Assembly: GCF_021155775.2 (NCBI RefSeq)
Contig: NC_060235.2
Coordinates: forward strand, 39,286,607-39,350,606
Length of the DNA stretch: 64,000 nucleotides
Direction: 5' to 3'
Source: Neodiprion pinetum
Taxonomy: Eukaryota; Arthropoda; Insecta; Hymenoptera; Diprionidae
Below, one piece after another: positions 34,743 to 47,493 of this stretch. The position numbers were made by a program, and so were the translations under genes. Below the pieces are notes generated by a model. The model ran no database searches. It was given only the letters and a program-made list of their open reading frames with translations, and was not told the DNA's origin. Numbering within the stretch: the stretch's first letter is position 1; each line of letters starts with the position of its first letter.

Positions 34743-36732
34743 GGATGCCTTTTTTTTTTATTTAGAAAAATAGAACCTTCAGGCGCTACGTGAAATGAAC
34801 GTTAGAAATGAATTCCAAATCTAATTTTGAATCTTTGAATTCACGAATTGGAACGAATATCGATCGACACTCTCACAATTGGCAAAGTTTGAAGTTTGAA
34901 AAGTGCAGATAAAGAAACGATAAGGTCACAATCAATTGTCATAGAGATTTGCGATGAAAAATTACCGGAAGCATTGCCGTAGTGATTGCGAAGAAATTGA
35001 GGGGTTGCGGATAATAACGTATTATGGCGGTGAAAAGTGAAAGCACGCGTACTGGATGGAAAGAAAACAGCCATTGTGTTTTATACAGATCCAAAGAATG
35101 GAACGGAAGGAAGAAGAAAGGGATCTGGGTATACGTTGTGTGATTTTTGAAAGAAGAAAATGAATTAGGATATAACGTAACGTCGTTGCCAAAGGCATGC
35201 CAGCGCTCGGGTAGCTAACCCCTAATTTTTATTGCTGGGTAAATCGCTGCTGGGATCATTAGGCATTCTGTGTACAGTAACAATGAAAATCGTTGACTGT
35301 TACATCTGGCGTAATCAGAGCCATGCGGGCATTTTATCCCTACGAGGTTAATCTGGGTTTGGGGCTGCGGAAAACACGGCTAAAAACGCTGGTAAAAACG
35401 AATAACGGTAATTACAATCTGCGGGATAAAAGAGAGAGGGAAAATTTGAAAATCGAGGAAAAAGTCGACGCAAATCTTGAGAAATCTCGTCGCTGTACGA
35501 TTCGAAAGTCTTTCCTCTTTATTGTGCCAAATATGATGAGATTTTAACCCTTTGAACCACATTTTATTGTGCTTAGTCAACTTTTGTAACAAGATGGTAA
35601 TCTGTGGTTTCTTAGGCCGCTGATGACGAATCTGAAATAAGATTTTACAAATTCAAGATGGCGAATCCAATATGGCGGATGAAAATTTCAAATTTGATCG
35701 ATTCCAAGGTCAGTGATTGGATTCGCTATACTGAATTTTGAAAATCCGATTCCAGATTCGTAACAAGCGACCCCGAAAACTCCTGAACAGTGTTTTTTCT
35801 CCTAATTCGATCAAATTTGAAATTTTTGTCCGCCATATTGGATCCATCATTTTGAATTATTGAAATTCGATTTCAGATTCGTAGTCAGCTACCCCAAGAA
35901 CTTATTATCTATGTAAAACTTGTATTCGTGTAGAAGGCTAAGTTTCTCGGAGATGAATTATTCCTTCAATTTTCACGATATTTTTTCAATCATCTTGTTC
36001 CTAACGATAATAACTTACATCATACCGCGGTAATTACTCTCGAATATCGAAAACCTATATACTGTACACTATCAGAAATAGGAAAAAATTGTTACGAAAT
36101 ATGTTGAAAAGTTTTCTAAAGATCCAAAAAATGTATGTAAAATAATATAAAATATAACTCAAGGGGTTAAATGCTAATTTAACCAGCTCTTTGGCAAGTT
36201 CTGGAAAAAAAACGGTGCCCTTGCCATTGTGAGAGTGAAAAATTCGTAATTTTTATTTCGGTGAAACAACCGCAGCGAAACTTTTCCCACTTTATAAATA
36301 ATATGATTATTAGAGTTTTTAAATACACGTACATACCGTATCCAGCAGTTCAAAGCGAAAAGCTTTCATACCGCATCAGGCGGTCGTTGCGTCGTGTAAA
36401 ATTTTAGGCGGTGATCATTTTTCATCGCGATTTTACCGTGAAAATTGCGTACAGCCTATTAATAAAAACAGACCTGTACAAACGTTTCTTCAACGTCCGA
36501 TAGTTCGAATGAGTTATTCGTCTAGTCAACGCGTGCTTGCGGAATTTCATCAGACGGTGGGTTCGGCCCGGGAATCCCCGGCTCAACTCGAAGTGGTGGA
36601 ATCTAGGTCTGTGATTAATGAGACGAGACAATAATCAGTCAAGCTTATACGCAAAAACCAGCAATTACTTATGCAGCCCCGCGTTGGGCAGCGCGATGAT
36701 CAATCCATATCCACTTTCCAACTCTGTTTCAG
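34743..36732. other. Non-coding region with foldback repeat
   Basis: The stretch after the retrotransposon holds no supportable gene. The only structured segment is the inverted-repeat pair at 35618-35893. The last bases are a polypyrimidine tract and CAG forming the 3' splice site of the exon at 36733. Confidence 0.5.
35618..35893. repeat. Imperfect foldback repeat
   Basis: The left arm (about 35618-35701) and right arm (about 35807-35893) are reverse complements at moderate identity. Shared blocks include GATTCGT..TCAGC, GATTTCAGATTCGT-like, CCGCCATATTGGAT and TCAAATTTGAAATTTT. The centre contains a second GATTCGTAACAAGCGACCCC-like module. It may be related to family D, which also has ATTCGTTATCG- and GCGTCGATAACGAATCC-type modules. 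Confidence 0.65.
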
Positions 36733-36898
36733 GTTGGGTGTGATGAGGGGCGTGGGTTAAGCGAAAATTTCGCCGAGGTGCGAAAGGTGCACGTCTAAGG
36801 AAATATGCCGCCGTCTTTGATACCGCCGATTTTCAGCCCTTTGCTGCTGTTACTCGTCGCGGCCGACAACAGCTGGGCCTTCAATTCGCGACAAGGGG
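36733..36898 (+). CDS. Putative first coding exon with signal peptide
   Basis: The 166-bp segment is bounded by a good 3' splice site (pyrimidine-rich tract ending TTTCAG at 36732) and a canonical donor (GGG then GTGAGT at 36899). A short upstream ATG frame ends before the main ATG at 36805, which starts a 31-codon frame running into the donor in phase 1. The peptide is a textbook signal sequence: short N-terminus, hydrophobic core LLLLLVAA, and a likely cleavage after SWA, leaving FNSRQG. The upstream acceptor implies an earlier non-coding exon. The gene is unrecognised; a secreted or single-pass membrane protein is inferred. Start codon, signal peptide and both splice sites together make chance less likely. 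Confidence 0.5.
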
Positions 36899-37371
36899 GT
36901 GAGTGACTAAAAATATAGTACAAAAAAAAAAAAAAAATACACAAACACACCCCTTGATGAATTTCCATAAAGTTTTTCGTTTATTTTTCGTTTTTTTTGT
37001 TTTTTAATTCACTTTTGATCGATCGAAAATGAAACACTTTGAAACAGAAATATGTCGATTCGGCCCTGCGGTTTCGTTTTTCTTTTTTTTTTTTTTTTTG
37101 TTTTATTTTTTCTCTCCCTACCACCCCGCCAAATCAACTGTTCTTCGAAAGCCTTGCAGACCATGGTTTTGAACAGGTCGGAGGTCGCCGAGAATCACAC
37201 TTACAAAGAGATTAACTTTATCGCGATGAATTCATCAGGGCTAGAAGGAGGAGGGGGACTGGTTACTTATAACTCCCGACTTGCCTTTCTCCTCTTTTCC
37301 TTTCTCTTCTTTTCTTCGAGCTTGTAATTCCCGTCGGGGAATTCAATGGGTGCTCGAGGAAATGAAGGGTG

Positions 37372-37406
<35 letters not shown>

Positions 37407-38014
37407 TAACAACAACAACAATATAATAGTAATAATAATAATAGAAACGCGAATGGTGTAGTAACTACATTCACCAGTACCCGGAATACAGGTAAATACA
37501 TACACGTATAACACATATATTTAATTGGGGTAAAATTTATGCCCGCCAAAAAGAACTTCTTTTGAAGAAGCATTCGCCTAATCGCAAAGCAAATATAAGA
37601 CTATCTGATCGAATTTTAATGGGCACCTCGCGTGCGGCGCCGCCGACTCACCGGGGCTCGTGGCTACAACAACCCACGAGGTTACTCTCGGCAGGGGTGC
37701 GTTGGACCCTCAACCACCTCCCACCTCCTCGGACAATATCTTCGTAAGGCGAATTTACAGCGTATAAACACGGTGTCTCAGTTATCGCGTAACTTTTATT
37801 ACCTTATTGCGCTTTATTGCCGGCCGTTATACCTGCAGATACCTCTCACCACCCTCAGAGCCACGCGGGTACCTACATCCGGGCTTATTCGACATCCACC
37901 TAGTTGCACGGTCGAATCCCACCTTCCCTGCATTTCTGTGCAGAGAATTACCCCGCGTTTCGCGTTTATACTGTACATGGACGACTGATTCTACGTACTG
38001 CTCACAGATGTATA
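36899..38014. other. Probable intronic DNA
   Basis: Follows the donor at 36899. It contains a T run near 37083-37099, an AAT/AAC microsatellite and a CpG-rich block at about 37610-37740. No further exon is evident. Confidence 0.4.
37373..37443. repeat. (AAT)n/(AAC)n microsatellite
   Basis: A trinucleotide array, mainly AAT with an AAC segment in the middle. Confidence 0.95.
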
Positions 38015-38410
38015 CCGGGACAATATGTTGAAACTTGAAAATGAACCGCGCATGCGCGAGTTTTATCGGCTGTTCGCGCAGGCTGGCCAATCCGAGTTTT
38101 CAGCTGTCGAACTCTTTCTGCCGGCGATGCGGTTGATACGAATTTTCGAGGTTAGAATCTCAAATAATCGAGGCAGCGACTCGGAAAGGTTTCGGAAGCG
38201 TTTGTTGTCGGGTCGGAAAGTTGATTCTTCGAAGAACGCTCGGAATTCAATGCTTACGCTCTTTGAAAATTCAAACGTCGACATTTTGCGTAGGTTGGCC
38301 CGCCTGCGTCGCGGACAAAAATATCGCTGCGGGAAGATTTGGCCGACCAATGAGGTTTGATTATTTCGCGCATGCGCGATTCATTTTCAAGTTTCAAGAG
38401 ATTGTCCCGG
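38015..38410 (+). mobile_element. MITE family A, copy 3
   Basis: About 396 bp with CCGGGACAAT and ATTGTCCCGG ends, TATA on both flanks, and the GCGCATGCGC palindrome inside the left end (GCGCATGCGCGA at the right). It is the cleanest forward copy and a good reference for the family. The forward frame of about 110 residues is open, as is the reverse one. Confidence 0.88.
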
Positions 38411-41400
38411 TATAAGTCAAGAACGGCCCGTCAAGCTTCACGATATCTTGGTTTTTCTTTTTCTTCCTCTTAAAAAAAAATTGAGAACAATAAATCACAG
38501 TATCAAAAATCAAACTCAATCTCAGTATGATGTGGAAAAATATACATTTTTTTCGGATCATTCAGGATTTTTTCACTGTGTCTTGATTGCAGTACGAAAA
38601 AATATTCACTTTTGCTTAGCAACCGAAAAACAGCAAACTAAAACTTGCTAGAAAAACAAGAACAGAAGATTTCAGGACAAAAATATCCACAGTAAATTAA
38701 ATTTAGTACAATTTTTATCACAAGGGTTGATTTTTATTAACACCGTTTGATAGCATAATTGGATATACAAGAGAAGAAAAGAAGGTAAAAATAAATTAAA
38801 ATCTCCACGTATGGAAATATGTACTTTTCGCATTATACTGTGAGTATATGCAGTGTATAAAAATATACATATACATGTGTATACACACATATATGCTGGG
38901 TTATCTATGTATGAAACAGGTATATAAATATCATATACATAAATTAAGTCGTTCGGGGGGAAATTTTTTCAACCTTCTCTCTCTTTTCCGAGGATCTTAT
39001 CTTTGAAATAATATAACGTGACCCGTGTGTATTATACCTAATTTATTTTCCCACTCCCGTTCATACAACAATTAAGAAAAAAAAAGCAAGAAAAAAAAAC
39101 ACCATCAATTACTCAAACCTCGTACGTGATTCGAAAATTCGGTCTTTCAACGCTGTGCGATAAGAGGTATGATATTTTTTTGAATCTCGATCAATTGAAA
39201 TCGAAATTAAACTTTTTAAATCGTATAATCAGACAATAATCATACGATGTAAAAATTTGCTGCAGCCAAATATATCGAACATTACATTACTCCAGCATTA
39301 TAATCTACCGGATATCTACCAGGAAACTGAGACTGAAAAATCAGAATCATGTATTAAGCACAAAAGAAATTTTATTCCAAACGACACAGAGAGAAACAAA
39401 TTATAACAATAATAAACTCAGCCACAAAATTATTCTGTTAATTATTCAGCTCAACTGATTTATGCAATATCGTTAAACACGAAAAAAGCTTATCCGAGCA
39501 ACATGAATTATATTAACAAAACAAACAAAAAAAAAAAAAAACGACGTGCTCAACATCTATATTAATGTCTTAATCATCGCTCGACTTGAATACGATAATT
39601 ATCCCTCGGCTTTATCGTGCCTCAAAAAATGCACAATTAATCAAGCTTTTTCTGCAATATGAGAAAAATGAGGTGGAAAAAACAAAAGACTTTAACGACT
39701 TGGACTGATTGAACCGAGACGAAACGCGCGTTTAGTCGTACTAAAATTGCGATGCCGTCTGTTCGCCTGTCCGTCCATCAGTGGGTTCTTCGCCCCTGTC
39801 TTTCCGTCAGTTTCTCGTCTCTCTCTCTCTCTCTTCTATTCTTGTTCGCAACCCGCGTTACTTCAAGTTCCTCACAGTCAGTGGCGGTGCCAGGCATCAG
39901 GCGAGCCGGCATCCAGAGAGCCAAGGGAAGACAGAAATGCGACCGCGTTTGTAACTGCCTACCAAAAGACAGACTAGGCATTTCACCCGGACGACCATTC
40001 AAGACGCACACATGCGCGGATATATTATTCTTGTAAGCCTCCGGAACGAGATAGACGTTGCCGGAGAAAGGCGAACTATGTCAAACTCACGTTTATTTGT
40101 CACTTGGATATCCCACGGTTCTCTTTGTGTTAGGAAACCGCCGTTTCTGGCAAACCTTGCTCGTCTTCTATGTCCTCGACAATTCTGCCGCTCTCTCTTC
40201 TTCTTCTTCTTTTTCTGCTGCAGAAATGAAAAATGGTTCGATGAATTCCAAGGCCGATCAACTCCGAGAGCCTATAAATGCTAAAACCCTTGGAGAACAC
40301 ACCAGGTCATTCTGACCCGTACCTTTGGCTTCTAAAACCAGACTTACTGTTTCGTATTTATGACTTACGTTTACGCAGCTTCCAAGCTACACTGTAACAT
40401 TCCAAGATGGTCGTATTATACCCATGGATTTTTTCACGTAGATCGGAATCGCACGCTTGAAATACTGGCACATCGAAAATGGGACATGGTTATTTTGACC
40501 CAGAATGGTCTCCATGGATATGTTCGCGAAGCGGGTTAAGCATTGATACGTGTCAGAGTTCAAGCTGCACGGTGACTTCGAGAGATTCGAAATGTTCGTT
40601 CGAGACATCAAAGTGACTTCGGCTCTAAGAATATCGTCTCAACGAACTTTTCGGAGTGTGAAATCCGGAGTAACCAATTTCGCACCGCCTTTCGTAACTG
40701 CGACGCGTTGGAAGTCGGGATACTTGACAGGGTTTCACGTGACTTGGAGTAATTTCGTAGGAGTTTAGGCAGCGGCAATAGCAGCATGAGCTCGAAGTGC
40801 TCTCGCGTGACTTTGACTCCGGTAAGTCAAGTAACGGGGGCCACACGAGTTCTCGTATCACTCTAGATGATTAGACCAAAGCTCGTTCCGTCGCACGGTC
40901 GATTTCTGGGTGCCATTGTGAAAGTTTAACGTATAAAGCGAATTGGCATTGTCTTCCGAAGCCCGGGGAAATTTGACACTTGGTCGACAGGACTGACGCA
41001 TCCTCAAATTCACTTCTTGTAATTAAACCAGCGCCACCCGCGGCTTCGCGTCCCAGAATTTTCACCAAGGGTCATCAAAGTGTCCCGTTGGAGGTCGACA
41101 AACGGTTGATGAATAATTAGCCAAACCGACGCGGTGCTCTCTTGGTTTTATTTATATTCCGGGACTCTGTCGGATATCATTCGTTGGATGGGCAATTAGG
41201 TGCGGTACAAGAAGGAGAAGACCGTGACTCAGAAGTTACTGCGCGAACGAGAAGTCTGTGTTTAAACGTATGTACTAAGTGGTCCCTTTTTTTTTTTATC
41301 CCTCCTTTGAACGGCGATGGAAACTCTCAGGGCGATGAACCAGAGCCGAGAAAATTCCCGCACCCACCCGCACCTGAGGCGCGGTGAAAGAGAAGAAGAA

Positions 41401-42698
41401 AAAAAAAAAAAAAAGTTTCGAAGCGAAGAGAAGACGGGCGGAGCTGAGTGAGTAGACACGAGTGTATCAACTAGGAGCAAAGTAGTTTACTGCCATGGCA
41501 TGTTTTAGGGAAGTTTTACGATACTTTTATAGATTGCCGTTAAATAAACGCTGCAGACCGAGATATCGCTGGTGGTAGGAGGGCGACGGACGTTCAAGTG
41601 TTTGTAGAAGAGGGCGTCAAACTTGCGAAGCTCCGAATCCTCGGGGACGACGTTCCCGACTCGTGTCGTCGGTTTCGTGTACTCGGAAGCATCGCAGACT
41701 CGGACAAACGAAGCTACAAGTTTTTCAAATTCCACTATTCCTTCGCTGTTCTTGTTTTCAAGTACACGTTACCAGGCGACGCCTCTAAGCTGGTTTTTGA
41801 ATTCTCAGACGTACCGTTTTGCCACTCATTGTCACCGCGTATACCGCTCTTTACCTCCTTCTCTCTCGATGTAAATTCTTGGACCCGAGCCCAAAACGGG
41901 AAAAGCAAAACGAAAAGGAAGAAAGATAACGAAACGCAACAACGTCCAGGACTTCAACGTCTCCGGGCACGTTTCACCCTCTCTCAAATCGATGGTGTAA
42001 CCAACGTTTTCCTCTACCGCTTTACCACCGCAGTAGACGAGTTAGTTTCATCCCCCGAGTGCATTCGGGTGCAGGATTCTTGGGTCGTGCCGTTGAGATT
42101 CCGAATGCGAGAAATTTGGAGTCAGAATAATGCGGGATCTCTGGTATCGGGACGAAGAGTAACGAACGATGTAAAACATTCCAACGAGTCGAGGGAACCA
42201 CTCGGGAAATTCGGAACCGTGATAATTGGTGAAAAAATTGAGAAAGAGGTAACGACGAAGGTGTAATTTCCGGTTCACGAGAAGAGATCAAACCCCCGAT
42301 GATGGTAAGATTTTGTATGAGGAATTAGAAGGCGAGGAATCGAGGGTTGGTTGGCTTCGAGGGTGAAATCGTGCCGGATGACTGGTCCAATATCCTCGAC
42401 TCCGCGAAGCACGAGCTGGGCGTTAATCGATACACGGTGCAACTCGAAGTGGTAACGAACAAATGTCTGAGAAATTCTCCCCGGCAATAATAACAGTATA
42501 TCACCGGTATAACACTCGGCTACTCAACGACGGTTATATCGAGTAATTAATATCTGGCGACTCACTTGGCTCGGTTCGATGTGGTGGCGAACGAGCCGAG
42601 CGCCCCGGAGATTTATCGCTCTATATATTCCACTGGGCGGAGGGTCGTATAAATCATTCGAAAAAGTTTCGGATAATAAGTTTTCTTTAGCCGTTGCC

Positions 42699-42763
42699 GG
42701 TGGTGTTGGTGGTGGTGGTGATGGTGGTGGTGATGGTGGTGGTGGTGGTGGTGGTGGTGGTGT
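42699..42763. repeat. (GGT)n microsatellite
   Basis: An almost pure GGT array with two GAT interruptions. On the minus strand it creates a poly-His frame, which I do not regard as coding. Confidence 0.95.
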
Positions 42764-42865
42764 AGATGTACCCGCCCACCCGACCCGGAGATATACGTTA
42801 GCCAGACAGATTCGGCGTCGTTAATAGGAAACCTCTGCTCTCCACGCGGGGGCGAAGTCTTCGGC

Positions 42866-42893
42866 AAAAAGAAGAAGAAGAAGAAGAAGAAGC
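42866..42893. repeat. (GAA)n microsatellite
   Basis: About nine AAG/GAA units on the plus strand. Confidence 0.95.
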
Positions 42894-43617
42894 ACTTTTC
42901 AGGGAAGGCGTATTTAGGAATGATATACACCGGATGTCTCGCGGTATGACGGCTTCTGCCACTTGGGATTATATTTTTGGACTCCTGGTTGAAATAATTG
43001 CGTCGGACACTCGCGGGCGTAACCACCAACCTCATACCTCAGTCACTGTACCCTCTTACCCTCTTTTTATCACGCATGACCCATTGGTTCCTCGGCTCGT
43101 CTCCTTCCCTTTCATCCTCCTCGTCCATCGGTTTTGAGTCTTGGTTCACTCGCTTCAGGGGGTTCCATTCCGCGACGAGCGTCCGTGAGCTTCGAGTTTT
43201 TAACCGTCTTTCCCAATAGTCCACGTCTCTTTATCACATCATGCTTCAAGCGTTTATCCCTGGTCGTTGTAACGATGCTGAACGATGTTTTACTTACCGA
43301 TGATAGGGACGTTCACGTTCTCGTTTCTTCACTGCGTAAAGCCTGAGAAGTGTTAATTGGACGGTTGTTCGTACGGTGCCTATTGACGTTTATGGACGTG
43401 GTCGGAGTTGCTCGCAAGTTCTTTGAGGCTCGTTCGCGCGATGAAACTGTCGGGCTCGCTTCGACGATGAGCAAAAAAACAACTAAAAATTGCTACGAAG
43501 AGAAAAGCTCGCGACGCGAACCAAGAGCAGTTTTTCCCTCTGGTCACAGAGAGCTTCACCTACTTAAGGCGAGTCAAAGTCCTTAATTGCGAGGCACAAT
43601 TACGGGGTGCGAGCAAA

Positions 43618-43842
43618 ATGGCCAACGACCAAATACGACGACGACGACGACTTGTTCCTTCGCACGGGGTGTCGAGCTTCGTTCTCGTCCTCCTTTTCCT
43701 CCTCTTCCTCTCGTCGACGTCGACGTCGAGTCATGCCACCCAGGCAAGTCGCCCGGAGAGACAGGGCGCCGTAACATATGGTCTATTAGGACTAATAATA
43801 GGCGCCTTAGGAGTGCACCGTTCCTTGACACGTGAAAAATAA
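43618..43842 (+). CDS. Small hydrophobic ORF or signal-peptide exon, uncertain
   Basis: The ATG sits in a good animal context (CAAAATGG). The 74-codon frame has a basic N-terminus (QIRRRRR), a hydrophobic core FVLVLLFLLFL at about residues 21-31, then a second hydrophobic stretch GLLGLIIGALGV at about 56-67. Read as is, it is a small two-membrane-segment protein. Alternatively, a GC-type donor (CAG then GCAAGT at 43744) would end a 126-bp, phase-0 signal-peptide exon. I recognise no homologue. The CpG-rich surroundings also give a long antisense frame, so chance remains quite possible. Confidence 0.25.
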   Translation: MANDQIRRRRRLVPSHGVSSFVLVLLFLLFLSSTSTSSHATQASRPERQGAVTYGLLGLIIGALGVHRSLTREK

Positions 43843-46460
43843 TGGAAACAAATAGAATCGGAGAAGAGAAAGAGAAAGAGAAAGAGAGTGAAGCAAAGCG
43901 AAGCAAAAGGAGTCTCGGCGCCGGGTTTAAAGATCCTCCTTTTTCTTCTCCTCCCTCCTCGCTCTTCTTATTCCTCAAGCAGCGTGAACGCGTTCGTTAT
44001 TGTCGCGTATTACTTACTCGCGGGGATTGCCGTTACACCCCTAAGCCCACAGGATAATTAAATCATCGACAATCTCGCGAGCTATGCGACAACCCCTCGT
44101 CCTTCGGCATTGCTCGACTGCCGAACGTTCTCTTCTCCGTTCATAATGCATACCTTGGCTCGTGTAGCCGCAGGTTTTTGATTTTTTCTTTTTTTCTTTT
44201 TTTTTTTCACTTCGTTCCAAGTTTGGTTAGGCTTGGGTTATTTCGTTAATTTATCGACACGCGTGCGGCTTACAGGGTCGCCGAAGCGAATCTCGTCTCA
44301 TTCCAACCCCTTCGAGGCGTCGTGAATCAAATCAGATCCCCTGGCTTTTTCGAGTCTCGTGATTATGAAATTCAAATTTTTGGACAAAACGCGAGAGGGG
44401 ATTTGCGAGATAAACGCATTGTTCTCAAACGAGCGAAGGATTTTACTTTCACCTCATCCTCCGTGATAGAAAGATGAAACGCATCGATCTCAAACTTTTT
44501 TGTACAGAGTGCGATAAAAATACGACACATTCTTCCAAAATCTATACGTAGAATTTGACGTTGATCTAACCGCTGTAACATGACGACAAATTTTCGCGTC
44601 AATATTAAACATCATTCTACACAACAGTTTATACAATTTACGAGAAAATTTCAACGTCGCCGTTTTCGACGATGTAAAAACAAATTCTCGGTCGCAAATA
44701 ATCAAAGGATATCCGTAAACGCGGTAAAAACGTACGATGTAACGAACAGAGCAATGGATGAAACCGAAAATAGTGAAAAACAGAATGGCGGGACAAAGGG
44801 ACATAAAGAGACGACGGTATCGGGTATTTTGAAGAAAGAGACAAAAAAAAAAAAATAAAATAAAATATAAAAAAAAAAACCACCAAGTGTTTGCGAACCG
44901 CGTTGGCACGTCGGAGTTGAAAGTTCGCCTATTTGAGGCAACTAATACCGGAATGCCAATGCGCACCGAATACGGGGCTGGAAGGTATCAGCTTCGAAAA
45001 TCTCTTCCGAATGGTGGCGTGCGGCTCTCGTGTGTGGGAGAAACAAAGGGCGAACGTAGCGGTAAAATCGCTGTTAACGAGACCAGCGGATAGAGAAAGA
45101 GAGAATGGGAGAGTGGGACGGAAGAGGGAGGGTGGGAGAGAGAGAGAGAGAGCGGGTTTGTTCGCCGCTTTACGGCTTTCCATTTCGACGCCATTATCCA
45201 CCCTCGGCATTACCCTCTGCACGCGGCGTGGTATTCTCCCGTATTGTCGCCCCGTTGACACTCTCAAATTTTTAGCTAAAGCACACCACCCACGGATCAG
45301 CCGCCCGTTCAACCCTCCTTCGTTTCTGTATCAACCGAATGTACGCGTACCTACACGAACGTGTTTTGTATACATATGTATATATATATACATGTACGCG
45401 CAAGCAACACCGCGTGTGTGGATTGATACGGAATTATTCAGAACACCCAGCGCAGCGGATCCCGCCGAGGAGGAATTATAAACGACACGCGTTATGTGTG
45501 CGTGCGAAAATGACAAGGCAGTAGAGAATTTCACTCCCCCGTATAAAACCGACGTCACTCAGATCGTCGATTTTCACATTCATCATTTATGCTCACATTT
45601 GGCAAACGTGCGTCAGGGAAATCGGTTTGTATTCTCTGGCCTGCATTCGGAAACTCGTACGTATTCTTATGTAAAGGTAGAAAATGACGCTGTTAAGGCG
45701 ATTGTAAAAAATTTAACCACTTATTACGGGGTTGAATATATATATATATACTCGTATATATATATATTCGTTGAGAAATTCATTTCCCCCTGAGTGTTTT
45801 TTACAATATTGTTTAAGATAAAGAAAGCAAATTAGATCTGTTCAAATCATCGGAAATGTACGAGATTTTGTATCGATAAAGTTTTTTTAACGATTCTTTT
45901 GCATCGTTCGACAAATCTAATGAAAAAGTACGTCAAGCTTTATGTACTGTGTTGTATGAAATTTTTGAAAACTTTGTCGAGTTTGAGCAAGATTACAATT
46001 TTTCAAATTCATTCCGCCATTTTCTGTCAAATATTTGTTAAAATGATGATCAATCGTGGAGTCTTGTTTAAATTCGAAAATCGCCGAAAGCGCTTAATTC
46101 CAGAATTAGTATCGACTTGCCCGAAACGTTTCTATCTTATTTCCACTCACGTATAAATTTAAGCATACACATAACGCACAATATGCACGCGGGAAACGAG
46201 CGATGAAACTTAATTTTATTCTTTATACGTCTGACAACTTTTGCCCATTAATTATTCGGAAGAAGAACGTGTGCGCGTTTCCAACAGCAGAAGCAGCAGC
46301 AGCTGTATATTAAAGCGAGAAACCTTTTTCAGGTGGATGAAAATTTTCGTGGTTCGTTATTGGCCGGTGATTTACGCTGTCCTACGCCAGTATTTCACAT
46401 CTCCCAGCACCTCGGAATTTATTGGTAAAGAATGGGGGGAGGGAGAGAGAAAAAAAGACA

Positions 46461-46488
46461 CGGAGAGAGAGAGAGAGAGAGAGAGAGG
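46461..46488. repeat. (GA)n microsatellite
   Basis: Uninterrupted GA run. Confidence 0.95.
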
Positions 46489-47343
46489 ATGGGTATAAAA
46501 TACAGGCGACACACCGCTTTCCTTGCACGATTCGCACTTGCAATTTTAACACACGTGCGAAGGTACACGCGATGATGTATTATATCAGGCGATAAATAAT
46601 CATATTAATGAAACAAGCTTCCTTTCTCCTCTTTGCAATGTATCACATATTATTTTCATTACCTGATACATGTATGTGAACAATTGTATTTTCTAACTCC
46701 GGAATAGGGGAAACGAGAAGAAAATGTCAATCTTTCTTCTCCCGTTAAAGATAATTTATATTTAATGAGATTGGACAGTTTCGTTTGAACCCTGAAGAAG
46801 AACAACGGAATTAACGGGGATGAAGCTGGTAACGTTAATGTAACGACACGTGTTTAGGAAAAATCGTTAATTTCTGCTTTCAAGAATGTATAAAATTTAG
46901 TAAACCATGATAAAGATGATTTAAAATTGCTTAATAATGTTTTTTTCCCTTGATTCTTGGTTACGTTAACGTTACTGACTTCAGCCTCGTCATAATTGAT
47001 AACTATCGGCCTTGTTCGATGCGATCGTAAAGGATCTCGACTTCTCGAGGAAAAAAAAAACTTCTCTACGACTTGAAAACACTTTTCATCGCTGAGAAAA
47101 CCGTTTGCCAGCATTTCCCAAACATGCTGTATAATGTGTTTGGTTGGAAAACGTTCTACCCTGAATTCTGAAAAAAAACACCATCGTCGATTTCAATGAA
47201 AGTTGGATGAAAAATTAAATATTATAAGTGGTAAGGTGAAACTTTCAGAGCAACTACCGATTACGATTATCGAATGACGAATTTTTGCAACTTTTCAATC
47301 ATCATCTCGTGAAAAAAAAATTTCAACGATACATCAAGTATTC

Positions 47344-47493
47344 GAGAAAGAACAGTAACGGATACCAGAGTTTCCGGTAACAGCTATAAAACTAATTATC
47401 ATTTTCTACCTGGAACTATATTTTTCGATCGTGGTAAAAAATGAAAATAGTTAAGGACCGAGCGGTAACCGGAACTGAAAATTTCTCTCATTG
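47344..47493 (-). mobile_element. MITE family C, truncated copy
   Basis: Matches copies 1 and 2 from AGAAAGAACAGTAACGGATACCAG through CGATCGTGGTAAAAAATG to AATTTCTCTCATTG. Only one end of the element is present. Confidence 0.68.

Larger units (their letters stand above)
38411..43617. other. Non-coding or intronic region
   Basis: No confident gene. Features include a strong acceptor-like CTTTTTCTGCTGCAG near 40222 followed by a short frame ending at 40315, a donor-like CTCCG/GTAAGT near 40823 after a short ATG frame, a GGT array and a GAA array. The long frame at 41598-42266 begins at GTG with no early ATG and is not recognisable. Confidence 0.4.

Noticed and set aside
40223..40315. Possible terminal exon after CTTTTTCTGCTGCAG
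   Set aside because: The acceptor is good, but the 30-codon frame has no recognisable features, no clear donor or polyadenylation signal, and no partner exon.
41598..42266. 222-codon plus-strand frame, the longest outside the retrotransposon
   Set aside because: Starts at GTG, has no ATG until late in the frame, shows no recognisable domain, and is overlapped by antisense frames. It could be chance or an exon remnant, but I cannot support a gene.
42613..43035. Minus-strand frame with a poly-His stretch
   Set aside because: The His run is the translation of the GGT microsatellite and the Phe run of the GAA repeat; no other coding signal.
44933..45481. 182-codon plus-strand frame
   Set aside because: Built largely from GA-rich and TA microsatellite translation (Arg-Glu and Ile-Tyr repeats), with no domain.
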